DNA of 64,000 nt from Trichinella spiralis (Eukaryota > Nematoda > Enoplea > Trichinellida > Trichinellidae), in NCBI GenBank assembly GCA_000181795.3, contig CM012954.1, forward strand, positions 4,878,225 through 4,942,224. Reading direction: 5' to 3'. Below the pieces are notes generated by a model that saw only the letters and a program-made list of their open reading frames with translations, was not told the origin of the DNA and made no database searches. Positions 1 to 10,263 of this stretch are shown in pieces. Made by a program: the position numbers and the translations under genes. Numbering within the stretch: the stretch's first letter is position 1; every line of letters starts with the position of its first letter.

Positions 1-1310
1 TTTAAATCAAAAGTGCTAAAAAAAGAATAAAAGAAAATTGAAATTCAATTATACATTTCCTTCGTTTGTCAAAATGTCACAAGCTTCGCTTAAATGCAGT
101 TCAATTACACTGATCAACTATATTTATTGGATTGTCCAATTCAAAAATAGAATTTTCAACATTCTTCTTTTCATCAAATTCAAAATTGTTTTACAATCGT
201 AATCTAATTTCGAAATTATTCAATTATCCAAACAAATATATACCAATGCACAAACACTCTATAAAATCACATCTATTTATTTATTATTATTATTCTTTTT
301 ACATTATCGAGTAAAAGTATTAACAAAAAAACTCAAGTAAAATATCACTACATAAATGTAAAACAAATCATCAGTTACATATTTTATTGGAAAAATTGTT
401 CTAAAAAAAACTATCCACTAATCAACATGATGAAAATAATTTAACACTACAGTACGCACTGCTGGATAGCCATGAATTTGATTAATTTTATCTTTCAAAA
501 AAGTACAACACATACATCAGACCATTATTCATAAAATTCACATTCACACTGCTGTATATGGATATTCAAAACATGCCAACAGTTCTATTAAAAAAAATAC
601 TTACTTACGTATAAAATGAAAATTTCTTCAATTCATATCACTGAAACATCGCATCACAAGAAAAGTGCACGAATATTTTTCATACCAGACACTTACAGAT
701 ATACGAACAAGCAGGATGTCATTACAGTATCCCTTCCAATTCATCACTAAATCCAAAGGGACATTTCTTTTGTTAGAAATTTGAAAAAAATTGGTTTAAA
801 TTGAACAAATCAATAAATTATATCAACAACCTGACCAACTTTGGCAATATTTACACATGTGCCAACAAAGATTCCAGGTGCAACTTGACAGTGTAATTAA
901 TTACAAGTAAAATTTTAAATTCAAAATGCATTGCTAACAATAGGTGGCAATTTGAAAATCAAATCTACTGTAAAGTTTTGACGATGATTAGTTATAAAGT
1001 GAATTTCGAATTGTACAGAACTTTAAACACAAAAAACACTAATAACTTGCCAACTAATAGAGTCGACGACTGTTTGTTAAGTTGTCAAGTACAAAAGATT
1101 TCAAATTATAAACAGTAAGCCACTTAGCAGAACGGCTGGGCTGATTCAGTGTCAGTGAATGGAAGGTAAATATGGTGAACAATAAATGTTTGCCTTGGAT
1201 GAGACGGCTTGTACGTACAAGTAAGCATATTAACATTCAGCTTCATTGTCAGTTTGTGGTTTCGCCTTCTACCAGCTGAATAATAAGACGGGACTTTGTT
1301 GTTGAAAGTG
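1..1310. other. Stretch without a supported gene
   Basis: AT-rich sequence with only short open frames of about 60 codons on either strand. None shows a recognisable domain or flanking splice sites. The last 100 bases presumably hold the promoter and leader of the coiled-coil gene that starts at 1311. The 5' part could be the 3' UTR of a gene outside the window, but I see no stop codon and domain that would prove it. Confidence 0.5.
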
Positions 1311-2054
1311 ATGTTTTCATTTTTTTCATCTAAATCTGATCACCAACCATCCGCAGATTCGATTCGAGAAGCCAACCAGCATATGCTAGCTCTTCATGTA
1401 AAAATAAATGATCTCGAACAGCGTATTCGCGAACAAGCTGAGCTAATGGAGCGTCGAGAAATTGAACACGAAACTCAATATAAACAACTTGAACAACGAA
1501 AAGAGAACGAAATCTCCTTCCATCGAAAAGATATGGAAAAGTTGGAACAACGTTGCAAGCAACTCGAAGCTACACTGCACGAACGGGATGTGCAAATGGC
1601 ATATCTGTTGCACAGGTGAATTTTTCGATTATATGCTATTAGACATTAAGAATTTTCACTTTTGATATTCTCATTTTTGAATTTCAATTTAATAAATTCA
1701 TCACTGATAATATTATACTGTAAATAAGTGAATTCCGTGAAATCATACATATATGAAATTGCAGAGATTAAAACTTGATTTCCTACAACTGTATCCTATC
1801 TTCAGATTACTGTCATTTTGTTCAATTTCCCTTTATTCAAAAAAATTTGAAAATTATTATTGAATTTTTTCATAAAAAAGGCATTTCAATTCAGATGCAG
1901 TTTTCTTGATGAAGCGGCCAGTTATGCGCCATTAATCGAGCAACTGGTGCATTGTTTGAAAGGATCGTTAGCTGCACCGCCACCAAAAGTACAAACGGTA
2001 AAGCCCACCAAAGCCCCAAATCCCCAGTTGCATGGGAAAGATCTGCAGCAATGA
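1311..2054 (+). CDS. Small coiled-coil protein, function unknown
   Basis: Two exons, 1311-1615 and 1895-2054, joined in frame (AG|A) through a GT-AG intron, give 154 residues. The start is the ATG at 1311 (MFSFFSSKS). Residues of about 25-100 are a highly charged, heptad-like helix rich in Glu, Gln, Arg and Lys, including LEQRCKQLEATLHERDVQ. They are followed by a short hydrophobic helix (EQLVHCLKG) and a basic, proline-rich tail ending in GKDLQQ. There is no signal peptide or membrane segment. The motif of two Cys/Leu heptads followed by AYLLHR recalls the CCDC92/CCDC74 N-terminal coiled coil, but the similarity is weak and I do not assign it. A cytoplasmic scaffold or cytoskeletal adaptor is plausible only by analogy. 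Confidence 0.7.
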
Positions 2055-2825
2055 ACTGAACACAATTCAAATGTATCAGTTTTTGTTCCAACCAAAGTGT
2101 CGTCGTTCGGCTGTTAATCGGTGTGGAATAATGTTTGAAAGCATTATTTACGAAATTAATTTTTGAACTTCATTCCACTAACCATTTAACACTAACAGTC
2201 TAGCTGAAATTAGCGAAGTGATTTTTTTTTCTCTTAAATTCAACACAGAATCTGGCCAACATCTGAGACATATGCTCACACCGAATACAATGTACGACGC
2301 CACATTTGTATCATCTCTTTTGTTTCGATATTATTCATTTCACTTTACTTTGATTAACTAGACGGCTTGTTTAAACATTTACAAAAGTTTAAGCGCAACT
2401 TGCCCAACATCTGCTACTGTTCACTGGTAATAATACCCAGTCGTTTGTTCAACTTCATCATGCCCCGTGAGAGGCTGCTTTCGTACTGATAGTTGAAGTT
2501 TAATTGCCGCAGTGTCCAAAAATTTAAATAAAATATTTGTTTGTTGTTGTTAACGATCGTTCAGACAATTTTAAAAAAGTTAAACCGTGCCAAAATGGAG
2601 TCCTAGAGTGGTGGACATGTAACAAATTTACTTATTTTTAAAAAAACCATAGAAACAAAAATCGAAGTCCTCAACAGTATAAAATATACTTTAAAAGCTA
2701 CTTTATAAAAAAATTCTTCATTCGGGACTTCGAAGGTTATTCTTTAAATATGAAAACCATATGTGCACTAATAATCCACTGATTTTTTGGATTAAAGCAC
2801 CGAAACGAAGGCAGAATGCATCACC
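2055..2825. other. Intergenic region between convergent genes
   Basis: This lies between the stop of the plus-strand coiled-coil gene and the stop of the minus-strand KH gene, so it should hold both 3' UTRs. An AATAAA-type signal is visible near 2527 on the plus strand. I see no coding sequence. Confidence 0.6.
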
Positions 2826-3795
2826 TCACGCATTGAAATTCACGGTCTCATCATGATCAAAACTACGTCCTATACCTCCTCCATTTCGTCCCCCACGTCT
2901 CATTCTTCCACGAGGGGCTCCACGAACCAGAGGAGCCATTCCGCGCTGTCTAAACCCACCACCACCATTCAAGAAATCACTAAACAAAAATTTCTAAAAT
3001 TGTGAAAAGAGTTAATCTAAAAAATACATACTTTCTGACCATTTCACTGTACTTGTAATTCACCTGATTGCCATCCTGAAGTACATTCATTTAGATGAAA
3101 AATTAAAACTGTGAAAATTTACATCAAACAAAATCTGCTGAATTAGGTCAATTGCTACGCCAATTTTCTTATAAGCATCCGAAGGTACTCCATATGCAGA
3201 AATACGCACATGCAGGTCGTCTTTCAAATGCTTATATTTCGGATCGCCGGAATTCAAAAGACGGTCTTCCTAAAATGTAAAAAACACATCAACAACAGTT
3301 CACGGTGGCAAACAGAAACTACTACTCAGTGCTTACTTCCTGCGGATCACGCATCGAACCTTTGCCCATGACACTTATTTTCACATCCGCAATTTGTTGA
3401 ACATTTTTCACAGTTGCCCCGCCCGGGCCCAATAATTTTCCCACAAAATTAACCTAAATTCTTGAAAAGTTATCCGAACTTTTACTTAACATATTTAAAA
3501 GTTGTCACACAAGTGGACACTCTTTGACAGGAATAGCAACTTTTCGAACAACACGGATTACTTTATTGCCATAAATATCCATGAATTCGGGTTCTCCGAA
3601 ATTAGTCAAACGCACAATTTCTGAAACGTTGAATAATAATATTATTATTATTAGTAAATAAATACAAACAACTTTACCATTGGCCAAGACGTCGTGCACT
3701 AGAGTCAAAGAAGGATCAACCAATTCCTTCTGGGCTTTCAAATCTCTAACAAATTCTGAAACATCATTGTTTCCAGAAACTTCGTTCCTCGGCAT
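2826..3795 (-). CDS. STAR-family KH-domain RNA-binding protein (Sam68/KHDRBS-like)
   Basis: Six exons (3795-3678, 3620-3511, 3453-3337, 3269-3123, 3075-3033, 2989-2826) splice without frame conflict to 232 residues. A short QUA1-like helix ([16 protein letters not shown]) precedes a maxi-KH domain. That domain carries the family signature [15 protein letters not shown], the loop [12 protein letters not shown], then [16 protein letters not shown]. The C-terminus is an RG-rich tail ([10 protein letters not shown]). This is the layout of Sam68, SLM and related STAR proteins, which bind U/A-rich bipartite motifs as dimers and control splicing, stability or translation of mRNA. The invariant GPGG of the KH loop is present. 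At 232 residues it lacks the long proline-rich termini of vertebrate Sam68. An acceptor-like TAG sits 16 nt upstream of the ATG. The family is certain; which paralogue it is, is not. Confidence 0.9.
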
Positions 3796-4375
3796 GGCTT
3801 TATTCGAAAATCTAAAAACACATCTCGTTATCTTATCATATCAACCATAATAGCAGTAAAAATGCACTGAAAACACTGCATTTGAATTCAATTACTGTGT
3901 TTCAGTTATAATATAAATGATCAAAGCGAAACTTACAGATGACAACGTGAATTACGTTAAGTAGATGAAATAATGGAAAAGCCGAAACTATCTACAGTAA
4001 GTATTATATGCAAGCTGTCAAAAATTGACCCAATTTCTATTTGAATTTTTTTACTATGAAAAATCATACAACAAACCATAAAAAAATAAAACATCAGAAA
4101 TATTAAATAATTTATTAAAAATAGTAATATTATTAATATACAAAACCACATTCAATAAAATGTTATTGTCAAGTTCTTCGATTTATGAATTTCCTCCATT
4201 GAAATAAATATCAAGAGCAATAATAATCTCACAGAATTTAAATTCATCTAAATGAAGCTTCAAATCTCGTTCTCTTATGCTAAAAATAAACTGTAAGTTA
4301 CCCTTGTACTTAATTTGTTATTACTGTAATAATTTAATTTCGTTCGCACGTTTTGTTTTTTTTCGGTTGTACAAA
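3796..4375. promoter_or_regulatory. Divergent intergenic region, KH gene / ARPC4
   Basis: 580 bp between two divergently transcribed starts, so it should hold both promoters. An acceptor-like tract ends at 3812 on the minus strand, just upstream of the KH gene ATG, consistent with a spliced leader or a 5' UTR intron. I see no TATA box in a convincing position and no other gene. Confidence 0.5.
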
Positions 4376-4940
4376 ATGAGTTCATCGTTAAGGCCTTATT
4401 TAGAAGTTGTTGAGGCTACACTGAATGTGGCGCTCACTTTACGAGATTATTCCTCTCAGTTGGTGGAACAGCACAACAAACCGGAAGTGGAAGTGCGCAG
4501 TTCAATGGAAATGATTTTGAATCCTGTCGTTGTGAGTCGTAATGAAAAAGAGAAAGTATTGATAGAAACCGCTGTTAATTCGATCAGAATCAGCATTGCG
4601 GTGAAACAGGTAATCTGAAAGAATTATCTTCAATGTGAGCGACTTCATTTGAGGAATTCAATTTTAGGTGGATGACATGGAAAAGTTTCTGTGTTTGAAA
4701 TTTACAAGGTTTATGATGAGACGCGCAGAGAATTTCCTCATTTTGAGGAGGGTGCCGATTCCTGGTTATGATATATCATTTTTGATCACTAATTCTCACA
4801 TAGAAGAGATGCACAAGCACAAATTGATCAGCTTCATCATAACATTCATGGAAGAAATTGATAAAGAAATATCTGATCTGAAATTATCGTTGAAAACCCG
4901 AGCTCGGTTTGCGCTAGATGAATTTTTGAAAAAATTCTAA
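4376..4940 (+). CDS. ARPC4: Actin-related protein 2/3 complex subunit 4 (p20)
   Basis: Two exons, 4376-4609 and 4668-4940, separated by a 58 nt GT-AG intron, encode 168 residues, the same length as human ARPC4. Nearly every family block is visible: [73 protein letters not shown] and [10 protein letters not shown]. With ARPC2, ARPC4 forms the structural core of the seven-subunit Arp2/3 complex, which nucleates branched actin filaments in the cytoplasm. The start is the ATG at 4376. The upstream in-frame codons have no conserved content, and the family protein starts at this point (MSSSLRPYL versus MTATLRPYL). No oddities. Confidence 0.97.
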
Positions 4941-5768
4941 ATTTTATTCTCCACATATATAGATAGCTCATTGAAATGCATTCAGTTGAAGTGTTATTAA
5001 CTGGCGATTGATTAAAATTTTCATTTATCACTTATCTAAAGACAGTGTTGGTATCAGTGTGAAAGAAAAAATTTTAAAGCTACAATGCAGTGCTGTAATG
5101 TTTGGCAGTTGAAGAATATTTCGATGAAATCGAATTTAGAAGACGATAAAGCGTTCGTGAGATTGAAGGTATTTTAAAAGAGAAGAGGCGAATTAAAACA
5201 GTATATTCAGCATCGATTTATAAACAATCATGTAATCATGCCAATTATCATTGCTTAATCGTTTCTGTGAATTATCAATTATCAACAATAAAATTCGTCA
5301 AATATCCCACTGCCGCCTACTTAAAAAAATTGTTCAGTAAAAATTCAGCATTTGTTGCCAAGTATTTTCGTTACGCTATAATAACAAATACTAATGTGAC
5401 ACTTTTGTGTAACAAATGAAAAATTCCGATGCATATTTGAAATTAAAAATATTTAAAAAGTTCAACCCTGATTTTATTTTATCGTGCACGATAAAAACAG
5501 TATTGAAATGTTCAATCGGTTTACAGTTCAAATGAATACTGTAGCAGGTTTAAAAATTAAGAAATTTGCTGCAAAAGTAGTATAACTAAACACTGATCGG
5601 AATTTACTGATTATTAGAAAAAAACTTCTCATCAGCAAATGAATTTCGCTTACATATCATTTGAAGCTAAACAGAAATACAGAAAATATTTGCAAAAAAG
5701 CTCTATATTTAATATTTATGATAAAGATTTGAATTTAAAAATTAAAAAATAAATAAAGAAACACTTAC
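4941..5768. other. Intergenic, nothing firm
   Basis: AT-rich sequence downstream of ARPC4. A short open stretch from the ATG near 5085 (MQCCNVWQLKN) runs into a GT at about 5169 but has no partner exon or homology, so I leave it uncalled. The 3' part may belong to the unassigned minus-strand exon pair at 5769-6004. Confidence 0.4.
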
Positions 5769-6004
5769 AGCACTTTTCGTCTTCTTTTGCGTCAACTCGG
5801 AATCAGGTTCAATGACTGTAGGAAATCAGGTTCAATTTTATTTCATTACCAAAAATATTTCAAAGTAAAGCTTGTGAAAATAAATAGAGCTCGGTACTGT
5901 AGAAATCCTTGCCCAGTTGATCATCTGAATATGATTTAACTTGGATTTTCGTCTTTTGATTTTCTCTTCTCTTACGTTTCGGTTCATAAAAATCATCAGA
6001 TCTA
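5769..6004 (-). CDS. Unassigned exon pair of a basic protein (candidate)
   Basis: On the minus strand two segments, 6004-5898 and 5815-5769, join in frame across a GT-AG intron. The reading is basic with a nuclear-localisation-like PKRKRR, followed by DDQLGKDFY and IEPDSELTQKKTKSA, and ends at a strong GTAAGT donor. The segment begins after a TAAG that could be one of the AAG acceptors this genome uses. No start or stop is visible and I do not recognise the family. It lies just downstream of TSR1 on the same strand, so it could be an independent gene in a cluster, an alternative 3' end, or chance open sequence. Confidence 0.3.
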
Positions 6005-6168
6005 CTTACGGTAAATGAAATATCAAATTCATTCGATAATAAATTGAATACAAAGAAAAATAATTGCCATATATAATAAATTTAACTCAGAATCAAGTGG
6101 AGAATTTATCAAAATGCAAGAGAACAAGATAACAGCATATTTTGTTTGTTCTTTTTAATAAATAACAA

Positions 6169-9100
6169 TCAATCGAAGAGAGGATAACCTTCCAGTAATT
6201 CATCGTGTTCTTTGTCTCCTCTGAATTTTCTCAGATGCATAGTTACGTCGGGTTCGTATGTCCATTTCGGAAACACGCGTTTATAAAGGTCCATGAAGAC
6301 GACATCTTGAGAAGTCAGTTGACCACTGAATACGCACTTCATACGTCCGTGAGTACCTGAAATGAATTTTGTATTTTAAATTAATCTAAAAAATATTTTT
6401 ATTTATTTATTTATTTATTTATTTACCAACTGGTTCTTTTATGTGACCACGTCTACCGCTGCTCGATCTCAATTCGACAGGTTTAAACCAAAGAACATCA
6501 TCTATAAATGCAATGAATTAAAATTACATTTCGACGATTAATTTCACAAAATTAAAATCAGTGGCGACCTCTGTTGAAAAACATGTGACGTATGACAGCA
6601 TGAGTTCGGTTAATTTTGCTCGGAACGCCGGACAAAACTGCCCTTTTAATGTTCAAACGAGTCGGATCGACGCTCAGAAAGTTCCCAGTGGCAACAAGAC
6701 GAATGGGTGCTGAAACGAACAAAACTTTCCATCCATACACATTAAATCAAAAATTAAATTACCGTTCTGTTCAACTTTGAATACAACAACGCCGGCTGGA
6801 CCGAAAATAATCGGCGCGTACATGGATGCAACGGTCACTTCGTCGGCTGGCAAAAATCGCTGGAACTAAAAATTGCACAAAGTTTACTTTCCGTACAAGT
6901 TGAATAGTAAACAAACAAACAAACAAACAAACAAAAATACTTTGTGCTTATTTCCGTTTGTGTGCTGGGAGAAAATGGGCGCGGCGAAAAAGCGACGATA
7001 GCCAATTTGAAACAGCAATCGATCTTTCGATTTCACAGTACCGTTAAACAAATGATTCTTCCTTATGGTCACATTCACAACCGACATCTTCTGCTCATGA
7101 GGCAACAATTCATAAGCAACAAGCGGCTGTTTGTTCGACTTTATGCTTTCTTGAAAAAAACAATAATAAAATTAAATTAAAAAATTGTGAATAAATTGAA
7201 AAATTAATTAATTTCGACACCTTCGGCAAGTTGCAAAGGCACATTGAGCACATAGACGGACGTGTACCAGCCAGCCTGAAATTGAAATCACATTAAACTG
7301 ATAATATACTACCAATTTCTTTTTTTCCATCGCATTTTTTTTACCGGAGCTCCGGTCTTTTCTTCGTTAACAATGCGCTTGCAAGTTGCTTTGAAGTTTT
7401 CAAACTGAAAAATTCTACCATACTCCGGCGGCAATTCTTCGTTCACATCCCAGTGTGACGTACGAAAGCTGGCCAAACCACGATATCTATTTGAACAAAT
7501 TACTTGAATAATAATGATAACTTTCACTTTTAACAATAATAACAACAAAAAATGATGAACTTTTCAAACTTGAACTTAAAATTTTTTTTGGGTGTTTTCA
7601 ATATTTGCAAAAAAAAGTTTCATACTTCTGAAACCGTTCTGCGGCAGAAACATCCAATGGTGTATCTACTTCGTCAGGAAATTTTTCATTCTCTCGTTCT
7701 TCTTTCTCACGACGACATCTAAAAATAAAAAAAGCATGTTCAAAAAAACAAAATAACAATCACCATCATCTGCATATATAAATATGTATACAAAATTGTA
7801 AAAAATTCAAACCAACTAACCGTTCAACATCATCATTCTCGTCCGAACATTCAGTTTCGACATCTTCACTCATTTCCACCTCCTCCTGTGTGTATTTTTT
7901 TTGCATGACTTATACAGTTTATCAAAAAATTGATTAAAAATTTATTATCATACACCGTCTTGATCAACAGATTCGGCACGAGAAACAGCAATCAAAGAAT
8001 CCATATCTTCATCCAAATTGAACAATACAGTATTGCATTCATTTTCCTGCTGAAACAAACCAGTACCAAAAATATCAATTAATTATTCAATAATTAAAAA
8101 TAGTTATACTTCAGGTTCTGAAACATCATCATCACTTCCATTATCCAATATCCAACATGCCTGGTATGTGGATGTGCCTTCAGGAAGTCGTCGAATCAAA
8201 TGCTCTGTATCTTCTACAAAGAGCAGCAAAATTTATTAAAATTATTCCTTTTCATCTCTGAGCAACTACTACTACTACTTTGCGATTGGGCAATTTCCTC
8301 TTCAGTAGGCCACGTTTGATCAACGTTCATTTCATCAACTGTAGCTTGCGATTCGAGATTCTCCTGCTTGGCCGGATCCGCAACGGCAAACGTACACGTT
8401 TCGATCACATGAGACTGCAATGATATTATACACAACACAATACAATAAAAAGGACACTGAACTTTTACCACTCAACATACTTTTCCGTATTTGTGCAAAG
8501 GATGTGGATCTGTAATGACGTCAATTTTATCCATTTGAAAATCACCCCATCCAGGAATATGCAGTAGGCGATTGACGTCCAGTGGAGGTCCCCTGACGTA
8601 TCCGTTGATTTTCAAAGTGCACACAGAAAGCTGAAACAAATTTAAATGGACGTGGAAAAAACAAACCAGACAAATTACATCATCATTTTGTTCGACAATA
8701 CTGCAAGATTCGACAATAATGCGCGAATGATGCTGTTGGAGTGATAAAGGCTGTTTCGCACAGTTTGCAATCAGTTTGAGCAATAAATCATAATTTCTGC
8801 AGAATTTTGGTCGCAAACCCCTGAGGAAGAAGAAAAAGGTAAAAAAATCAATATTCAAATATACCATATATCACTGTACGGTCGTACCATCTTTCCACCA
8901 CAGATGCCAATCTTTTCTTGTCATGGTTGAAAGACATTTTTGCATTCTAATTAAACACAAGAAAATTCAAAACAAAATCCATCAAAACAGAACAACATAC
9001 AGCAAAACTTACAAGTGAAATGTTGAAATGATACGGCATGCCTTGAGCAGAGACAGCAGACAATAGCGACGAAAAATGATTATGCAATGTAACGGTATCA

Positions 9101-10074
9101 CAATCCCAAAGCAAAACTGCGACATCGGCAACCTGGCAAAAGAAAAGCATATTAATCATTAATTGTGAACATTATTTATCATTTTTTTCAACTTTTCATG
9201 TTCATTGAAAAATGCTCCCACCTTGAAAGCATCCAAAACTTCGATCATGTTCCAGTGATCAGGAACTAGAAAACAAAATCGCCTTTTCAAATTGGGTGAA
9301 CTGCAAAAAAAAGAATTATTCTTTTTTTTAAGAAATTAATCCAATCATGTAGTAATAAATACATGATAAATTTCATTTTAAAAATTACCTCAAAAAGTAA
9401 ATATTTCTTTCACAACTGGTAACAGTAGCATCAGGTCGACAAGCTAAAATATCACCAATCACAGAGTTGCTATCAATTTTAGGTGTCAGTGAAAGAATAA
9501 CCTGAAAATCAAAAAAAAAATTTTTTTAAACAAGAAAAAAACCACCGTTTCCAAAGTTTTCTTACCACAGCGATCGGTGGACTTCTGGCTGAGCCGTACT
9601 GGTTTTTGTTGCGTTTCACTTTTTCCACCTTCTGCGCACGCAGTTGCCATTCCTGGTGAATAAGAAAAACAACAACTTTGAAAATTCAATTCATTCAAAA
9701 CAATCATATGTATATATATACCCTGTTTTTCCGCGCCAATCGATTCATCACTAAACGATCTTCCAATGAAATATAAACCAGTCGGTTTTTATCTAAATTT
9801 CAAAATAAAAAAAATTTTTTTCTTTTTTTTGACCACTTGAGCGAGGGGAATTTTCAAATTCACATTTCACCCCTCTTAGACAAAAAAAATAATAATTTTG
9901 TGAAATTCAAAACAAAAATAAAATTTGCATAGTAAAACGGTGGAAGAAACAAAACAAAACAAAATCCATACCCATTTTTTGTTCGGTGCTGCTTTTGCTT
10001 CGATGTCGGCCAGAATTGTGCTTCTTGTTCTGCTGCTTCCACGGACCACATCGATGAGAAAAATTCTCTTCCAT
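6169..10074 (-). CDS. TSR1: Ribosome biogenesis factor TSR1
   Basis: Many small exons, each with good GT-AG borders, run from the ATG at 10074 ([19 protein letters not shown]) to the TGA at 6169. Family blocks appear in the expected order: the basic N-terminal [26 protein letters not shown] of the G-like domain, [36 protein letters not shown], an acidic stretch, [51 protein letters not shown] and [20 protein letters not shown]1 is a GTPase-like protein that has lost nucleotide binding. It occupies the decoding face of pre-40S particles and blocks premature translation initiation during 20S pre-rRNA maturation. The gene sits 189 bp behind the CCT8 stop on the same strand, with an AAG acceptor-like site at 10089-10091 just before the ATG, so it may be the second gene of an operon. 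I did not sum every exon. Confidence 0.93.
6399..6425. repeat. ATTT microsatellite in a TSR1 intron
   Basis: About six tandem copies of a 4 bp ATTT unit inside an intron of TSR1. No coding effect. Confidence 0.8.
6909..6936. repeat. CAAA microsatellite in a TSR1 intron
   Basis: Roughly six tandem copies of CAAA within an intron of TSR1, likely variable in length between individuals. It also makes an artefactual open frame on both strands. Confidence 0.85.
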
Positions 10075-10220
10075 TGTGAAAAATTAATCTTGAAAATCAA
10101 CAAAATAAACAACAATTCAAAACAAACAATCTTTCGTTAATGGAAAAAAGTAATTCGAACAGGAATTTTCGACATCCTGTACAAAAAACAAAACAAACAA
10201 TGAACAATTACTATTCCGAA

Positions 10221-10226
10221 TTTATT
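10221..10226 (-). other. Candidate polyadenylation signal of CCT8
   Basis: AATAAA on the minus strand, about 38 nt after the CCT8 stop and about 147 nt before the TSR1 start codon. The spacing resembles intercistronic regions of nematode operons. Confidence 0.5.
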
Positions 10227-10263
10227 TTATTAAATTCTAATTTTTTTTGAATCAAAATTCCTT

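Noticed and set aside
5085-5170. Short plus-strand frame MQCCNVWQLKN ending at a GT
   Set aside because: No partner exon or homology.
7309-7548. Minus-strand frame of 79 codons treated as a separate gene
   Set aside because: It is one TSR1 exon plus flanking intron; the [13 protein letters not shown] block belongs to TSR1.
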